From positions 18,145,848 through 18,209,847 of the forward strand of contig NC_034011.1 of NCBI RefSeq assembly GCF_000346465.2: 64,000 bases of DNA, given 5' to 3'. The position numbers were made by a program, and so were the translations under genes. The notes below the pieces were generated by a model. The model was not told where the DNA came from, searched no databases, and was given only the letters and a program-made list of their open reading frames with translations. Source of the stretch: Prunus persica. Taxonomy: Eukaryota > Streptophyta > Magnoliopsida > Rosales > Rosaceae. Positions 26,083 to 36,898 of this stretch are shown in pieces (within the stretch, counting starts at the first letter, position 1; the number at the start of each line of letters is the position of its first letter).

Positions 26083-26090
26083 GCGCGTGA
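26083..26090 (+). promoter_or_regulatory. conserved GCGCGTGA promoter element, gene 1
   Basis: GCGCGTGA about 277 bases before the ATG. The same octamer precedes the other two CAR-type genes (29188-29195 and 32458-32465). It contains GCGCGT, which fits the VCGCGB (CGCG-box) site of calmodulin-binding CAMTA factors. Binding is inferred. Confidence 0.5.
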
Positions 26091-26206
26091 GACTTGCTGG
26101 TCTTGATGTTGATTGGTCGCAGAACTCAGTTGAAAATATTAAAGGCATATGAGATAATGGGTGGCTCCTAGCTAAAGCACAAAGCCATAGCCTTCACAAA
26201 CTTGTG

Positions 26207-26214
26207 TATAAAAA
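26207..26214 (+). promoter_or_regulatory. TATA box of first CAR-type gene
   Basis: TATAAAAA in GTGTATAAAAAGGC, 153 bases before the ATG. Genes 2 and 3 have TATAAAA at comparable places. Confidence 0.7.
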
Positions 26215-26359
26215 GGCAAGGAAAGGTTAAAACAAGACTCATCCACTACTTCCCTGTTTAGAAACAGAGCTTTTAAATTCCTTTGGGATTTTCTGGTGCT
26301 ACTTGAATTGTGAAAACCATAAAACCAGTTTGATTAATCTGATCTTGATCTAATATTTG

Positions 26360-27008
26360 ATGGAGAACTTGATGGGTCTTCTGAGGATTCACATCCAAAG
26401 AGGAGTGAACCTTGCCGTTAGAGACATGAGAAGCAGTGACCCTTATGTTGTTATCAAAATGGGCAAGCAGGTAACTCATTTCTTTGATCATGAAAATGGT
26501 CTATTTTTCTGATGTTTTTTCTTGAATCTTGATCCATTTGGACTTGTGGGTTTCTGGGTTTTGATTTGATGCTTGTTCATTTCAATTGATTGCTTATGAA
26601 ACCAATTTTCTGGTATTGCAGAAGTTGAAAACTCGTGTGGTGAAGAGGAATGTGAATCCTGAGTGGGATGAAAGTTTGACTCTTTCTGTTGCAGATGCAA
26701 ATCTTCCTATCATGGTTTGTGTGTATGATAAAGATACGTTTAGTTTTGATGACAAAATGGGAGATGCAGAGTTTGAGATTGGTTCATTCATTACAGCCTT
26801 GAAGATGCGCTCGGAAGGCTTAACAGATGGAACCATAATTGACAGAGTGAAACCAAATAGGGAAAACTGCCTTGCTGAAGAGAGCTGCATCATCTGGTCC
26901 AACGGAAAACTTGTCCAGAACTTAGTCCTCAGACTCAGAAATGTGGAGTGTGGGGAAGTTGAACTTCAATTGCAGTGGATTGATGTTCCAAGTTCTAGGG
27001 GTCTCTAG
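26360..27008 (+). CDS. C2-domain ABA-related (CAR-type) protein, tandem gene 1
   Basis: Single-C2 proteins of this family bind phospholipid in a calcium-dependent way; CAR members bring PYR/PYL abscisic-acid receptors to the plasma membrane, and rice GAP1 is a relative. Exon 1 is 26360-26470, a 151-base GT-AG intron follows, and exon 2 is 26622-27008, giving 165 residues, the usual length. Calcium-loop acidic residues are all present: D22 and D27 in RDMRSSDPYVV, and D73, D75, D80 in VYDKDTFSFDDKMGDAEF. The C-terminus is NVECGEVELQLQWIDVPSSR. The start is the first ATG of the frame and gives the family opening MENLMGLLRIHIQRGVNLA. The intron seen in gene 3 after the LPV/LPI codons is absent here. 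It lies on duplication unit A and is very close in sequence to gene 2. Confidence 0.93.
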
Positions 27009-29187
27009 ATTGCATCCCCTCTCTCTCTCTCTCTCTCCCCTTTTTTGTTTTCCTGTATATTTGTATTTGGGGGCCCTGCTTCTTCAATTCTTTTGTTCAT
27101 AGATATGAGAGAGAGAGTTGTATTTTTGAGTTTTTATCCTCCCATGTATTGGTGTCAATCCTATGGGATGTGAGAAAAGTTTGAACAGCTTCATTTCCAT
27201 TTTCTAATAAAATTACCATTTATTTGATTCATTCAAATCACTGTGTGTGAAGCTGTTGATGCCAAAATTGTAATCAACAGTCAGTCAGTTCAATCAGGTG
27301 GATTCAACAAAGTCTCCCTTATTCAACTTCACTGTCATTCCTTAGGATTCCACCAGCACCAATCTGGCCAGAATTACCTCTTCTAACCCCTTCTCTGCCA
27401 TAGGAAATGATGATTTAACCCAGACTTCACAAAATGCGACCACTTGCTTACTCCATTTCAGCATCCTAAACCACATCGCAACAATTTCATAAAATACGAA
27501 TACTGAAATATTAAACTTGCAAACACGAGTAACATTCATTACGAGTGAAAATTAAGAGTAATAAATTGGAATTAACCATAAACCTCTTTAACGATTTACT
27601 AAACCAATGTTACCAGGAGAAAGTAATTATGCGCAACTGAAATTAGGTATAGCACACCAGATTTTTTGTTCTTGAAAAAGGAAACAGAGAAGGGAAGATG
27701 GAGAAAATTACAATAAATATTTCCTAGATTCCTTTTTAAATTAGTCTTTTCTGAAAGGAGGAGCACATTTTATAAAGTATGGGTATCTACCTTAACTTAC
27801 AGCTAGAATTCACGTGACCGCAGCAGCCGGGGCTCTCGCTTTTTCAACAATTCTAGAAGAGGATCCATGACATCACTTGTAAACAACCCCGAAGCGAAGA
27901 AACTACCCCGAATATCTTATATCAGACTTTTTTTTTGTATGAAGTCAGTTTTTCTACAATGTGTGCCACAAAAGGGAAGAAACTACCCTTGTGCCGTCCA
28001 CCATGTTCACTGTGAATAATAGAACACAAGGGACTGAACAGGGACAAAAGGGAAGAAACTAATAAAATACGAGCCAGCAGACGACTGCGTTTTTGCTTAT
28101 TATTAAAAAAAGGGAATGCTAACAACCTTCTATTTCGGACCTTCAGTTTTTTTCTCATGATATGTGTCACCTATATTACATAAAATAATATCATTAATAC
28201 ATGAGACAATTTGGCTTTTATTTTCTAAATTTACCCTTATGCATTGATACTTGACACTGCTAAATCCCAAAAAAAAAAAAAAAACCGCTTAAAAAAAAAT
28301 CCTGTATTTTATATATGTTTTTAGTACTTTAATTTTTATTTTATATATGTTGCTTACCAAATTAAAAACTTGTTCCATAAAATAACTCTTTTTCTCGATG
28401 CAATGACTGTTGAGATCTAAATTATTGATCACACATAAGTCAAATTGGGTGTATAACGTCTTAGAATTATATGATATATTAAATCGGTGTGCTCAATCAT
28501 TATTATGTTGATGACCGGATCTTCAAAACCATTAATAAGCAATTGCAAAAAATATTTATGTTTAATTTTAAAAAAAATATAAGTGTTAATTTAAATTATT
28601 TTAAATTAATTTAATCTACGAGAAGAGTAATTCAAATTTTGGTGCAAGGGGAAGTGAGCTCACTGTCCTAACGAAACCATGTTTGTCTTTTTGTTTTTAA
28701 TATTCTCACATCATCACATGTGAAGGTGATATTCATGTCGTTACTAACAAACGATGAGAGCATGACCTAATAACAGCCAAAGCCTTCCTCATCAAGTAAA
28801 AAATCCCGAAAATGTCGTCTTTACCTACTTGTTATTATTGATCCTCCCAAATTTAACTCCGAATGATTAACTGTAACACCTCATCACCTAATTACATACA
28901 TATTTACATTAATTATAGTTGCTGTAATCTCGTATAGTCCAAGTCCAGCTGAGTCAAATAAGCCCGGTAGTAGCCTGTAATCGACCACACACACAGTGAC
29001 ATTCATTCACCATCACAATCCGGCACCTTGGAGTGCCCGGTCAATTATAATTAAACAAATAAAACCCGACCCGTAAGCCATTCTACCCTAAGTCAAACTT
29101 TGTACGCTCTCTAAATTAAAAAAATGCAGACTGAAAGAAAAAAGGAAAAACAAAGGAAAGGCAAAACCAAAGTGAGAGTCTAGAGGA

Positions 29188-29195
29188 GCGCGTGA
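29188..29195 (+). promoter_or_regulatory. conserved GCGCGTGA promoter element, gene 2
   Basis: Same octamer and same flanks (CTAGAGGAGCGCGTGA) as before gene 1, about 269 bases before the ATG; inherited with the duplication. Confidence 0.5.
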
Positions 29196-29293
29196 TACTC
29201 TTGCTGGTTTGATTTGATGTTGACTGGCCGCCGTTGAAAAAATTGAAGGCACATAGGATAACGGGTGGCTTCTAGCTTAGCTATTGGGGTCAA

Positions 29294-29300
29294 TATAAAA
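29294..29300 (+). promoter_or_regulatory. TATA box of second CAR-type gene
   Basis: TATAAAA in CAATATAAAATGG, 163 bases before the ATG. Confidence 0.65.
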
Positions 29301-29456
29301 TGGTTGTGGTTTGGTAGCCAACTTCACTCAGCCATTGAGATTTAGACTGAGGCTCCCAAATTGCAATCTTCAATCAAACCTCTCATCCTACTCCTACTCC
29401 TGCGATTTCTGGTGCTTCTTACTTTGTGAAGATAAATAAAAATTGATTAATATTTG

Positions 29457-30830
29457 ATGGAGAACTTGATGGGTCTTCTGAGAATTCACATCCAAAGAGG
29501 AGTGAACCTTGCTGTTAGAGACATGAGAAGCAGTGACCCTTATGCTGTTATCAAAATGGGCAAGCAGGTAACTCATTTGGCTGTCTTTAATCATGAAAAT
29601 GGTTTACTTTTCAGATAATTTGTCTTTTGCTATTGCATTTCTTGATCCATTTGCATTTCTGGGTTTCTTGGGTTTGTTGTTATTTTCTACAAATTTAGGT
29701 GATTGATGGCAATACATGGATCTGGTAGGATCACTTGGTGTTTCATTGTACATATTCATATTTTCTGTTTATAATTGTACTAGTGTTTGCTTGGGTTTAA
29801 GTCATGTCTTCTGGAAGCCTCTTAAGTAACCCTTTTTATTTGGCCTTACTAGTTGTTGCTTTTTTCATAGTATTAAAAACTCCAACCACACAAGAGGGTA
29901 TCTGAAAAAAGAAAAAGAAAAGAGAAAGGAATCTATTTCTTTTTGTTTTCTTTCATTGTAAAGATTAAAGAACAGTAAATGAAGGAATTTATATGGTTTC
30001 CTTATTTTCTGTCTGTTGCTGTAAACATTTGTTTTGATTTCCAGAATATTGATATCACTAAGGGATCTGGTTTGTAATTTTATTTGAAGTCATCAAGACA
30101 TTATTATTTTTAATCTGGTGGTAATGTTTCCCGTCTTCACCAAAACAAAATCTGGTAGTAATGTGCTTCTGTGGAGGACATTTGCTTTGTCAGTTAACAG
30201 TGCTATCCCCCCGTGACGTGCAAGTGCCTCTCTTGTCCCCACGGGAATGAAAAAGACATGGGTTCAGGCACATTAGTTATTGACCAGGAAATCAATGAAC
30301 ACCCAACTTTGCTATGTGGTGGTTGTCCACCAAACAACTTTCTGAATTACGTCTTGTTGAGGTTAAGAGCTTTGAGAAATTGATGTGATTCCAAATATCT
30401 ATCATTTCAACTGATAGCTTGTTGAATTTATGTTCAAAAGCAGAAGGTGAAAACCAGGGTGGTGAAGAAGAATGTGAATCCTGAGTGGAATGAAGATTTG
30501 ACACTCTCAGTTGCAGACCCAAATCTCCCAATCAGGCTTTGTGTGTATGACAGAGACACCTTTAGTTTTGATGATAAGATGGGGGATGCAGAGTTTGAGG
30601 TTGCGACATTTATTAAGGTCTTGAAGATGCGCTTGGAAGGCCTCCCAGATGGGACAATAATCACAAAAGTGCAACCAAATAGGCAAAACTGCCTTGCTGA
30701 AGAGAGCTACATTGTCTGGTCCAAAGGCAAACTTGTCCAAAACATGGTCCTCAGACTGAGAAATGTGGAGTGTGGGGAAGTTGAACTTCAATTGAAGTGG
30801 ATTGATGTTCCTACTTCTAAGGGTCTCTAG
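29457..30830 (+). CDS. C2-domain ABA-related (CAR-type) protein, tandem gene 2
   Basis: Exon 1 is 29457-29567, exon 2 is 30444-30830 (GT-AG), 165 residues. Same reading as gene 1 with a few replacements: DPYAVIKMGKQ for DPYVV, KTRVVKKNVNPEWNEDLTLS, and VYDRDTFSFDDKMGDAEFEV. The calcium-loop aspartates D22, D27, D73, D75 and D80 are kept, so calcium-dependent membrane binding is expected. Intron 1 is about 725 bases longer than in gene 1: the shared intron text (TTTCTGGGTTTCT near its start, CATTTCAACTGAT near its end) is separated by unrelated sequence, so something was inserted, but I found no clean ends. Tandem copy of gene 1, 2.45 kb downstream of its stop, same strand, own TATA box. Confidence 0.92.
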
Positions 30831-30989
30831 ATTTGCATTGCATCCACACTGTCGCTGTGTATAATTTCGAGTATTTGATTCATAAATGTCAAAATAGTGA
30901 TGTTTTAGAAGGGTATCCACCTATGTAGTATGTATTGCTAACATATGGGATGTGAGAAAACAAATTAGAATAATTTGATTTTCATTATG

Positions 30990-32450
30990 TAGTACATTAC
31001 TGTTTATTTGATTCTCATTTTGGTTTCAAATAATTTTTTAATCCTCATTTTAGGCCTGTAAAACTATCCCAAGCTCGATGGGCTAGTCCAAATCCGACCC
31101 TATTTTTTGAGCAATGGGGGAAGTGAGGAGAAAGAAGTAAAAAGACCTAGCTAAAAGAGCAAGAAGACAATATGTTAGTGTTTCTATGGCATTACAGAGC
31201 TACCAGCGCTTATAAACTGGAGAGGCAATGTCAGAGCAGTAAGAACAAGCACCTTGTAGGTGTTGTAACTGTTAATCTCAAGCATTCACCCTTTCCTTAT
31301 TTGCCTTTTCCTTCCAAACCCCCATCTCAAATTCTAAACACTACCCAAACCTTTCTACAAGACATTGTCCTAAGATTCAAACGTCGAAGTTACCTCTTTC
31401 TCTTTTAGTAAAGTTATGGGCAATTAGCTATTATACCATAGATTCTATTATTGGTAATAACCATTTAAACCATTTAAGAAAACCAAAGCACTCTCTAGGA
31501 ATTTGCACAATTTCTGAGTTCTTTAGGTCCAAATCTATAAACTTAAGAAAAGGGGCAACATCATAATCAAACTCATTTGTTAGGACAGTCCAAGAATTCC
31601 TGTAAGTCGGAAGAATAAAAAGCAGAGAAACCGTCAAAAATTGGAGAAAAGATGGAAGTCATAAAAATATTATTGCCGTAAATAATATTAAACTAAATAC
31701 AGATAAATACATTAAACCTAAATGCATAGGCTCATGATCCATAACGCCATACCAAGATAAAGTGGGGTTTCATATCATTTGTCACAACTTAGCTAGACAT
31801 GCGCTTGTTTACACCAATCATACGTGATATTTTAGAAGGAACATTAACAAATGAAGCTCCATTTAATGCTAAATTGACCGGTATATTATAATATATGATT
31901 CAACGCACATACAAGCTACCCAAGTTACTTGGTGATCACACACGTCCTTTATCACTTCTCGCTTGGCCAATGTTTTTCTGTAAGACTTTACTCCCATTTG
32001 TAACCACGAGTAAGCTCAATCTTGTTATGAATAAAATCTTCAAGCTTTAACGGTATCCTCAAACTCTATTTTTAATTTAAAATCTCTGGATTATTTTGGA
32101 TAATCTGCTACGTGTTTCTTGTGCAAGGATCTGATCTTGATTCATGCTAGTTTTCTCCAAGGCATCTTTCACCTTTTATTGGACGTTCGACTAGGACAAG
32201 TTTTGTTCGTATATATTTGTTGTTAAAGACGTCCCCTTCAAGAAAACGACCCAAAAGTCAAATTCCAGAAACGACCAAGTCAAATAAATACTGCAACCAT
32301 GAAAGGGCAGAGGGCGCAGCCCAGTGCTTGGACTTTCCAGTCAATTGCGTACCAAATAAAATAAAGGCAAATAAATCACTGATCAAGAATTATATACTGG
32401 AAAATCGAACACGAATTCCTTCCAATGAAGAGTTTGATAAAAACCATTTC
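30990..32450. other. intergenic between CAR-type genes 2 and 3
   Basis: No gene or element recognised. The end of this stretch is the promoter of gene 3. Confidence 0.5.
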
Positions 32451-32457
32451 CTTGTCT

Positions 32458-32465
32458 GCGCGTGA
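32458..32465 (+). promoter_or_regulatory. conserved GCGCGTGA promoter element, gene 3
   Basis: Same octamer as in genes 1 and 2, 193 bases before the ATG, although the surrounding promoter is otherwise diverged. This is the most informative of the three copies. Confidence 0.5.
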
Positions 32466-32547
32466 GATTATGGAGTTAATTAATTGATTAATCAACTCTA
32501 TGGTGCAAGTTGCAACGACCCAGTAGAGAAAGGCTTGGTTGTTGTGG

Positions 32548-32554
32548 TATAAAA
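32548..32554 (+). promoter_or_regulatory. TATA box of third CAR-type gene
   Basis: TATAAAA in GTGGTATAAAATTC, 104 bases before the ATG; a CT microsatellite (about 32600-32615) lies between, probably in the 5' UTR. Confidence 0.65.
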
Positions 32555-32657
32555 TTCAGTTGGGTTTTTAATCACGGATTGAAAAAGCTATCCACAAATC
32601 TCTCTCTCTCTCTCATCCTTGTTTTGTGCCATAATCACAGCTTGTTTTCAAGTTTGA

Positions 32658-33747
32658 ATGGAGCACCTGTTGGGCCTTCTTAGAGTTCGAGTGCAGAAGG
32701 GGGTAAACCTTGCTATTAGAGATGTCACTGCCAGAACCAGCGATCCTTATGTTGTCATCAAAATGGGCAAGCAGGTAACTTGGTTCTCTTCTCTCCATAT
32801 GTTTTCATGTCTTGTTTTTGTTTCTGGTTTTTGCTGGAATTGTGGACTTTAAGTTTTAGGGTTCTGGTCTTGGACTTTAAGGTTTGTGGATTTGGATTTT
32901 TGGATTGCTTTGGTGGTCGTTGACTTCATGGTCAAGCTTTTCTTTATATTGTCAAATATTTTAGCCAGTTAGAGTCGACCATGTTCGATGTAAATTTTAA
33001 AACAAACAAAGATTGTTCTTGTTGACTGTTTTCTGGGGTTCCTTCAACTTCTTCCTTAATTTTTGCAGATGATTTTGTCTCTGTCTTTACCTTTAAATTC
33101 AATCATATTTTGATAGGGTTTTAATTGCACGATGCTTTCAAATAAGGAGGGGAAACAAAACTTCAAAGATCTGTAGCTTTGTCCCTCTGCCCATCTGCTC
33201 TGCTTTCAGTTGGTTAAGGTTTATTTGTGTATTGTCACTGATGGTTTATAAATGTGTTGCCTTATGCAGAAGTTAAAGACTCGTGTAGTGAAGAATAGTA
33301 CCAATCCCGAGTGGAATGAAGATTTAACACTTTCAATTGCAGATCCAACTCTTCCAGTTAACATTGTAACTACTTTTTCTTTGGCTACATAGTAGCTGCA
33401 TTTCACATTAAACTTTATGTATCTTTACTGAATGATTTGTGGTGCTGATGTTGCAGCATGTGTATGACAAAGACACATTTACTCTTGATGACAAAATGGG
33501 GGATGCTGAGTTCGAGATTGGTCCGTTTCTTGAAGCGTTACGGATGCGGGTGCAAGGCGTACCAAGCGGAACCGTACTTTCCAGAGTGCAACCGAGCAGG
33601 CAAAACTGCCTAGCTGAAGAGAGCTGCATCATCTATACTGATGGCCAAGTTGTCCAGAACATGTGTATCAGACTGAGAAATGTGGAGAGAGGGGAACTGG
33701 AACTCCAGTTACAGTGGATTGATATTCCTGGTTCTAGGGGTTTGTAA
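32658..33747 (+). CDS. C2-domain ABA-related (CAR-type) protein, tandem gene 3, three exons
   Basis: Exons 32658-32774, 33270-33365 and 33457-33747 (GT-AG, all in phase), 167 residues. It opens MEHLLGLLRVRVQKGVNLAI and keeps the calcium-loop acids: D22 and D29 in RDVTARTSDPYVV, then VYDKDTFTLDDKMGDAEFEI. Loop 1 is two residues longer than in genes 1 and 2. A second, 91-base intron lies right after the codons for DPTLPVNI; genes 1 and 2 lack it. The protein differs more from genes 1 and 2 than they do from each other (for example ALRMRVQGVPSGTVL), so this is the older branch of the cluster. An ORF search that ignores splicing begins it falsely inside intron 2. Confidence 0.92.
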
Positions 33748-33759
33748 ATTTTCTTGTCA

Positions 33760-35535
33760 AAGTCCTCTGCTTTGGCATTATGGCAGAGATTTGGAGCATT
33801 GTAATACCACCAGCTCTGGATTGGATGAGTTTCTTCAATGGGTTCCTTTGTTAATAGGCTTAAAAACAGAGTGGTTTTGAGTGTATCCTCCCCTTTATTA
33901 TTGTAAACACGGTTTGTTGAAAATAAAATATACAAGAAGATGTATAAAACATATGTTCGAATATGGTGAATTTGTGTGTCACAATCGACGTGGGTATTCT
34001 CCAGAAATGAAAAATGCAGGGATTCAATTTCCTATATGATCCGAGGGTTGCAAGTAATTGATATTGTATTGAAAAATGAGGTTTGATCAAGGGCAGTCGA
34101 TGCTTTGGATATTGTTTTTCTTCTTTCCTGAAAATCACGGTTTTCTAACATCTCTTACTTTATGTTGAAGAGATATACTAGCGAGTGTTAATTTTCTTTC
34201 TCCGAAGAAATGTAGCGGACGGAAAATTCTATCACGACTAAACACTGCATGTTGTCAAGAAAGAGATTTTATCGTTCAACAATTCATTTTCCTCTATGTT
34301 TTCCTCAATAAATTCAGCCATTAGTACAAAAGGTATGCTTTAAGATACATAATTTTTAGGAAAGCCGTTTTTATTTTTTTTATAAAAAAAATGTGAATTT
34401 CTGGACATGCACAAAACATAAAACAGAAAGCTGAATTATAGGCATTTTTTAAACCTGTTAGGTAAACTATTTCCTACAAAGAGTACTATATTGGTGGTGG
34501 GGGGCATAAGCAGAAGAAAGTTAAAGAAAGGACCAAAAAATAATGGTTTAGGTATGTACCAAACAATGGGCCAAATCCTTGTCAGATGCAAAGCTACATA
34601 TGAGGCCAGGGCTTCTACAGCAAGACCTATGTCTCCTCCTACGGTTTGGCCATACGTGGGAAAATTTTATACTTACCCTCACCAACAAATATAAATCGTT
34701 GTTCAATTTGTGGCCAGTAAAAGTAAAAGCCAGAGTTTTCCCTGGCCATGATGAGTTGGCCATCGACTGACGTGACATTGTTTAACTTGTTTAAATTATT
34801 CAAAGCAAATGAAATATAGTCACAACAACTGGTGTCCAAATATTTAATGTAATAAGAAGTTGGTTCTAATAGCATTTGCCTTATATAAAAAAGGTTAATT
34901 ACAGTTTAGTATTATATGGTTATATTTTTAAGATATGTTAGTTTCTATTTTTTTAATTTTTTTAATTTTCATATAGATAGGTCATGATTTTACATATGCT
35001 GATTTTTCTTCTGTTGATAAATTTTGGAATTTCATTTATAATTTAACTAAAAAAGTCACTAGCCATAAAAGGCAAATACAAACTAGCTATAAAGAGCCGT
35101 TACAATAACGGAGTGATCTAACATCAAAATTAAGACAATTTGGTGTACCTCCACTAACGATACGCATGATTGAAAAAACTCTGGCATATGCATCCCAACT
35201 AAGATTGCAAACTCAAAACAACCAAATAGAAATAACGGTTGAAAAAAACCAAGTCATAACAATACAAATAAAACTCTCACAAGAGATATGTGAAAAACTC
35301 TTAGAAGAGGAGAGGTGAAAAACTCTCACAAAAGGAGAGGTGAAAACTACACAGAGAACCTAAAGAGTCTCTTCGACTTATTCCAAATGTAAAGAAACAG
35401 AAAAAATGATGGTGATAGAAATATGACGCTGAGCCGCAACTGCCTGTTGGGGGGCTAGGATTTTTTTTTTGGTTTTCAAAACTAGGATAGATTTATTTTA
35501 ATCACTTTTATGGTCATTAAGTTGTCCACATATTA
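33760..35535. other. intergenic, nothing recognised
   Basis: 3' flank of CAR-type gene 3 and AT-rich DNA up to the MULE. A short repeated phrase (AAAAACTCT..GAGAGGTGAAAA) occurs twice near 35290-35350. Confidence 0.5.
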
Positions 35536-35857
35536 TTATTTTTAGGGTAAACTACCGAATACCCCTCTGAACTATAACGCTTGTCGAAATGTCCACCATG
35601 AATTATTTTTTCAGCCAATTTAACCTTTATACTATTTTAAATGGTCAATTTAGCCCCTGCCGTCAAGTTTTTAGACTTCCATTCAATTTTCTATTAATTA
35701 TAAAGGTAAGTTTGTCATTTTACAAGGACAATACTAAAAAATAATAAATTAAATGTAAAATCATAATTTCTTCTCTCTTTCTCTTTTTTTTTTTAAAAAA
35801 AAATATTCTTTTTCCTTTTCCTTCTTCTTCTTCCCCCTCTTTTCTTTCTTCTCTCCC

Positions 35858-36014
35858 CGTCTCTGGAGAGACTGCTACTCTGTTGGCAAAGTAGAGGTTG
35901 TGGACCAGAACTTTGGTCTCTTTGGTTGTTGGGTTGTAGCTCATCAATCTGCCATGGGGTCTGCCCCCTAACTCGAGCCGACGTCTTGTATTTGTGTGAA
36001 GCATCTGTGAAGAG
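35858..36014 (-). pseudogene. captured strictosidine-synthase-like (SSL) gene fragment
   Basis: On the minus strand it reads FTDASHKY, then after a frame change [20 protein letters not shown] and [17 protein letters not shown]. This matches the beta-propeller blade of plant SSL proteins (usual form: FTDAS-KY, then E--P-GRLL-Y-P-T---TVL---L-FANGVA-S-D). About 50 codons with an internal frameshift; the rest of the protein is absent. It sits between MULE TIRs, so it was most likely copied from a functional SSL gene elsewhere. Confidence 0.7.
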
Positions 36015-36117
36015 TGGGATAGGAACCGAATTCTCTACCGATGGAATGGGGACATAGCAAATCAGATCCTAGCTAGAGAGCGCGGCCCTTTTTGAACCAG
36101 AGTGTCTTCACTGGGGG

Positions 36118-36898
36118 CAAGGGCGGAACCATGAATTTTTCAACGGGTGGGCTAGCTAAAGTTATTAGCTTAAAATTTAATGATTATTTTTTTTGGTACT
36201 TACAATTTCTATAGTCTTTCTAGAAATAAAAGTAAACATTAAATCGTATAAACCAAGCTAGTTCATAGCTCCATAGACTAATTTTCAATAAGTTTTAACA
36301 TAAACTAAATAAGGTTTAACACCATAGTAGATTGAACATCTAAGGCTTTTTACCTAGATTTACCTTAGGTTCCTTCATGCATTCATATCATACATGAAAA
36401 GTTGTTTTATGTAAAAATATTGACTAAGTATGAAAAATGGGTTTTCAGAATAATCATTTTCTCAAGATAATTTTTGGCGGCTTTTATTCCTCACACATCA
36501 AATAAGAAAACTTGATTTTATAGGATTTTAGTATGAAGTATATATTGACTTAATGAGCCATCATTTTTAGCCTAAATTGAATTTTGCACTAAAACCGATT
36601 TTTCATATTTTGATTTGGTAGGAATTTGATTTTCTACTATTTTTATTTGAATCCAAATGGGGGGTACTTTCTTATTTACATTGTAAATTTAAGTAAATGG
36701 AGTAATATAAAAATAAATAAAAGTAAAATGACAAAGACATTTACTTAAATGTTGAAAGTGAAAATAAAGTAATATGTACAGCTCCACTTACTGAGCTAAT
36801 ATTGAAGATAAGTTAAATATATAGGTTATATTTTTTTTTTCTTAAAAAACCACACCGGGCTACAGCCCACTGTAGCCCTTAGTGTGGCTCCGCCCATG
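36118..36898. mobile_element. hAT MITE inserted in the MULE
   Basis: Ends CAAGGGCGGAACCATG and, inverted, CATGGGCGGAGCCACA; flanked by a perfect 8-bp duplication ACTGGGGG (36110-36117 and 36899-36906). 781 bases, AT-rich, non-coding. Confidence 0.88.

Larger units (their letters stand above)
23420..27270. repeat. segmental duplication, unit A (first CAR-type gene and its upstream region)
   Basis: Similar to unit B (27635-30990) in the same order. Shared blocks include AATTAGGTATAGCACACCAG (about 23420 and 27640), TTTCAACAATTCTAGAA (about 23625 and 27841), the 'TGCTGTAATCTC..ACAGTGCAAG' block (about 25850 and 28920), the promoter block CTAGAGGAGCGCGTGA, and the gene itself. Unit A is longer because of the 616-bp insertion at 25018-25633. 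Confidence 0.75.
27635..30990. repeat. segmental duplication, unit B (second CAR-type gene and its upstream region)
   Basis: Partner of unit A. It lacks the 616-base insertion of A but has a much longer first intron in its gene (876 against 151 bases). Similarity continues past the stop codon to TATGGGATGTGAGAAAA (about 27163 in A, 30944 in B). Confidence 0.75.

Noticed and set aside
33439..33747. Separate small C2-like gene starting with MVLMLQHVYDKD
   Set aside because: It is exon 3 of CAR-type gene 3 read back into intron 2; the three-exon model gives the full family length.
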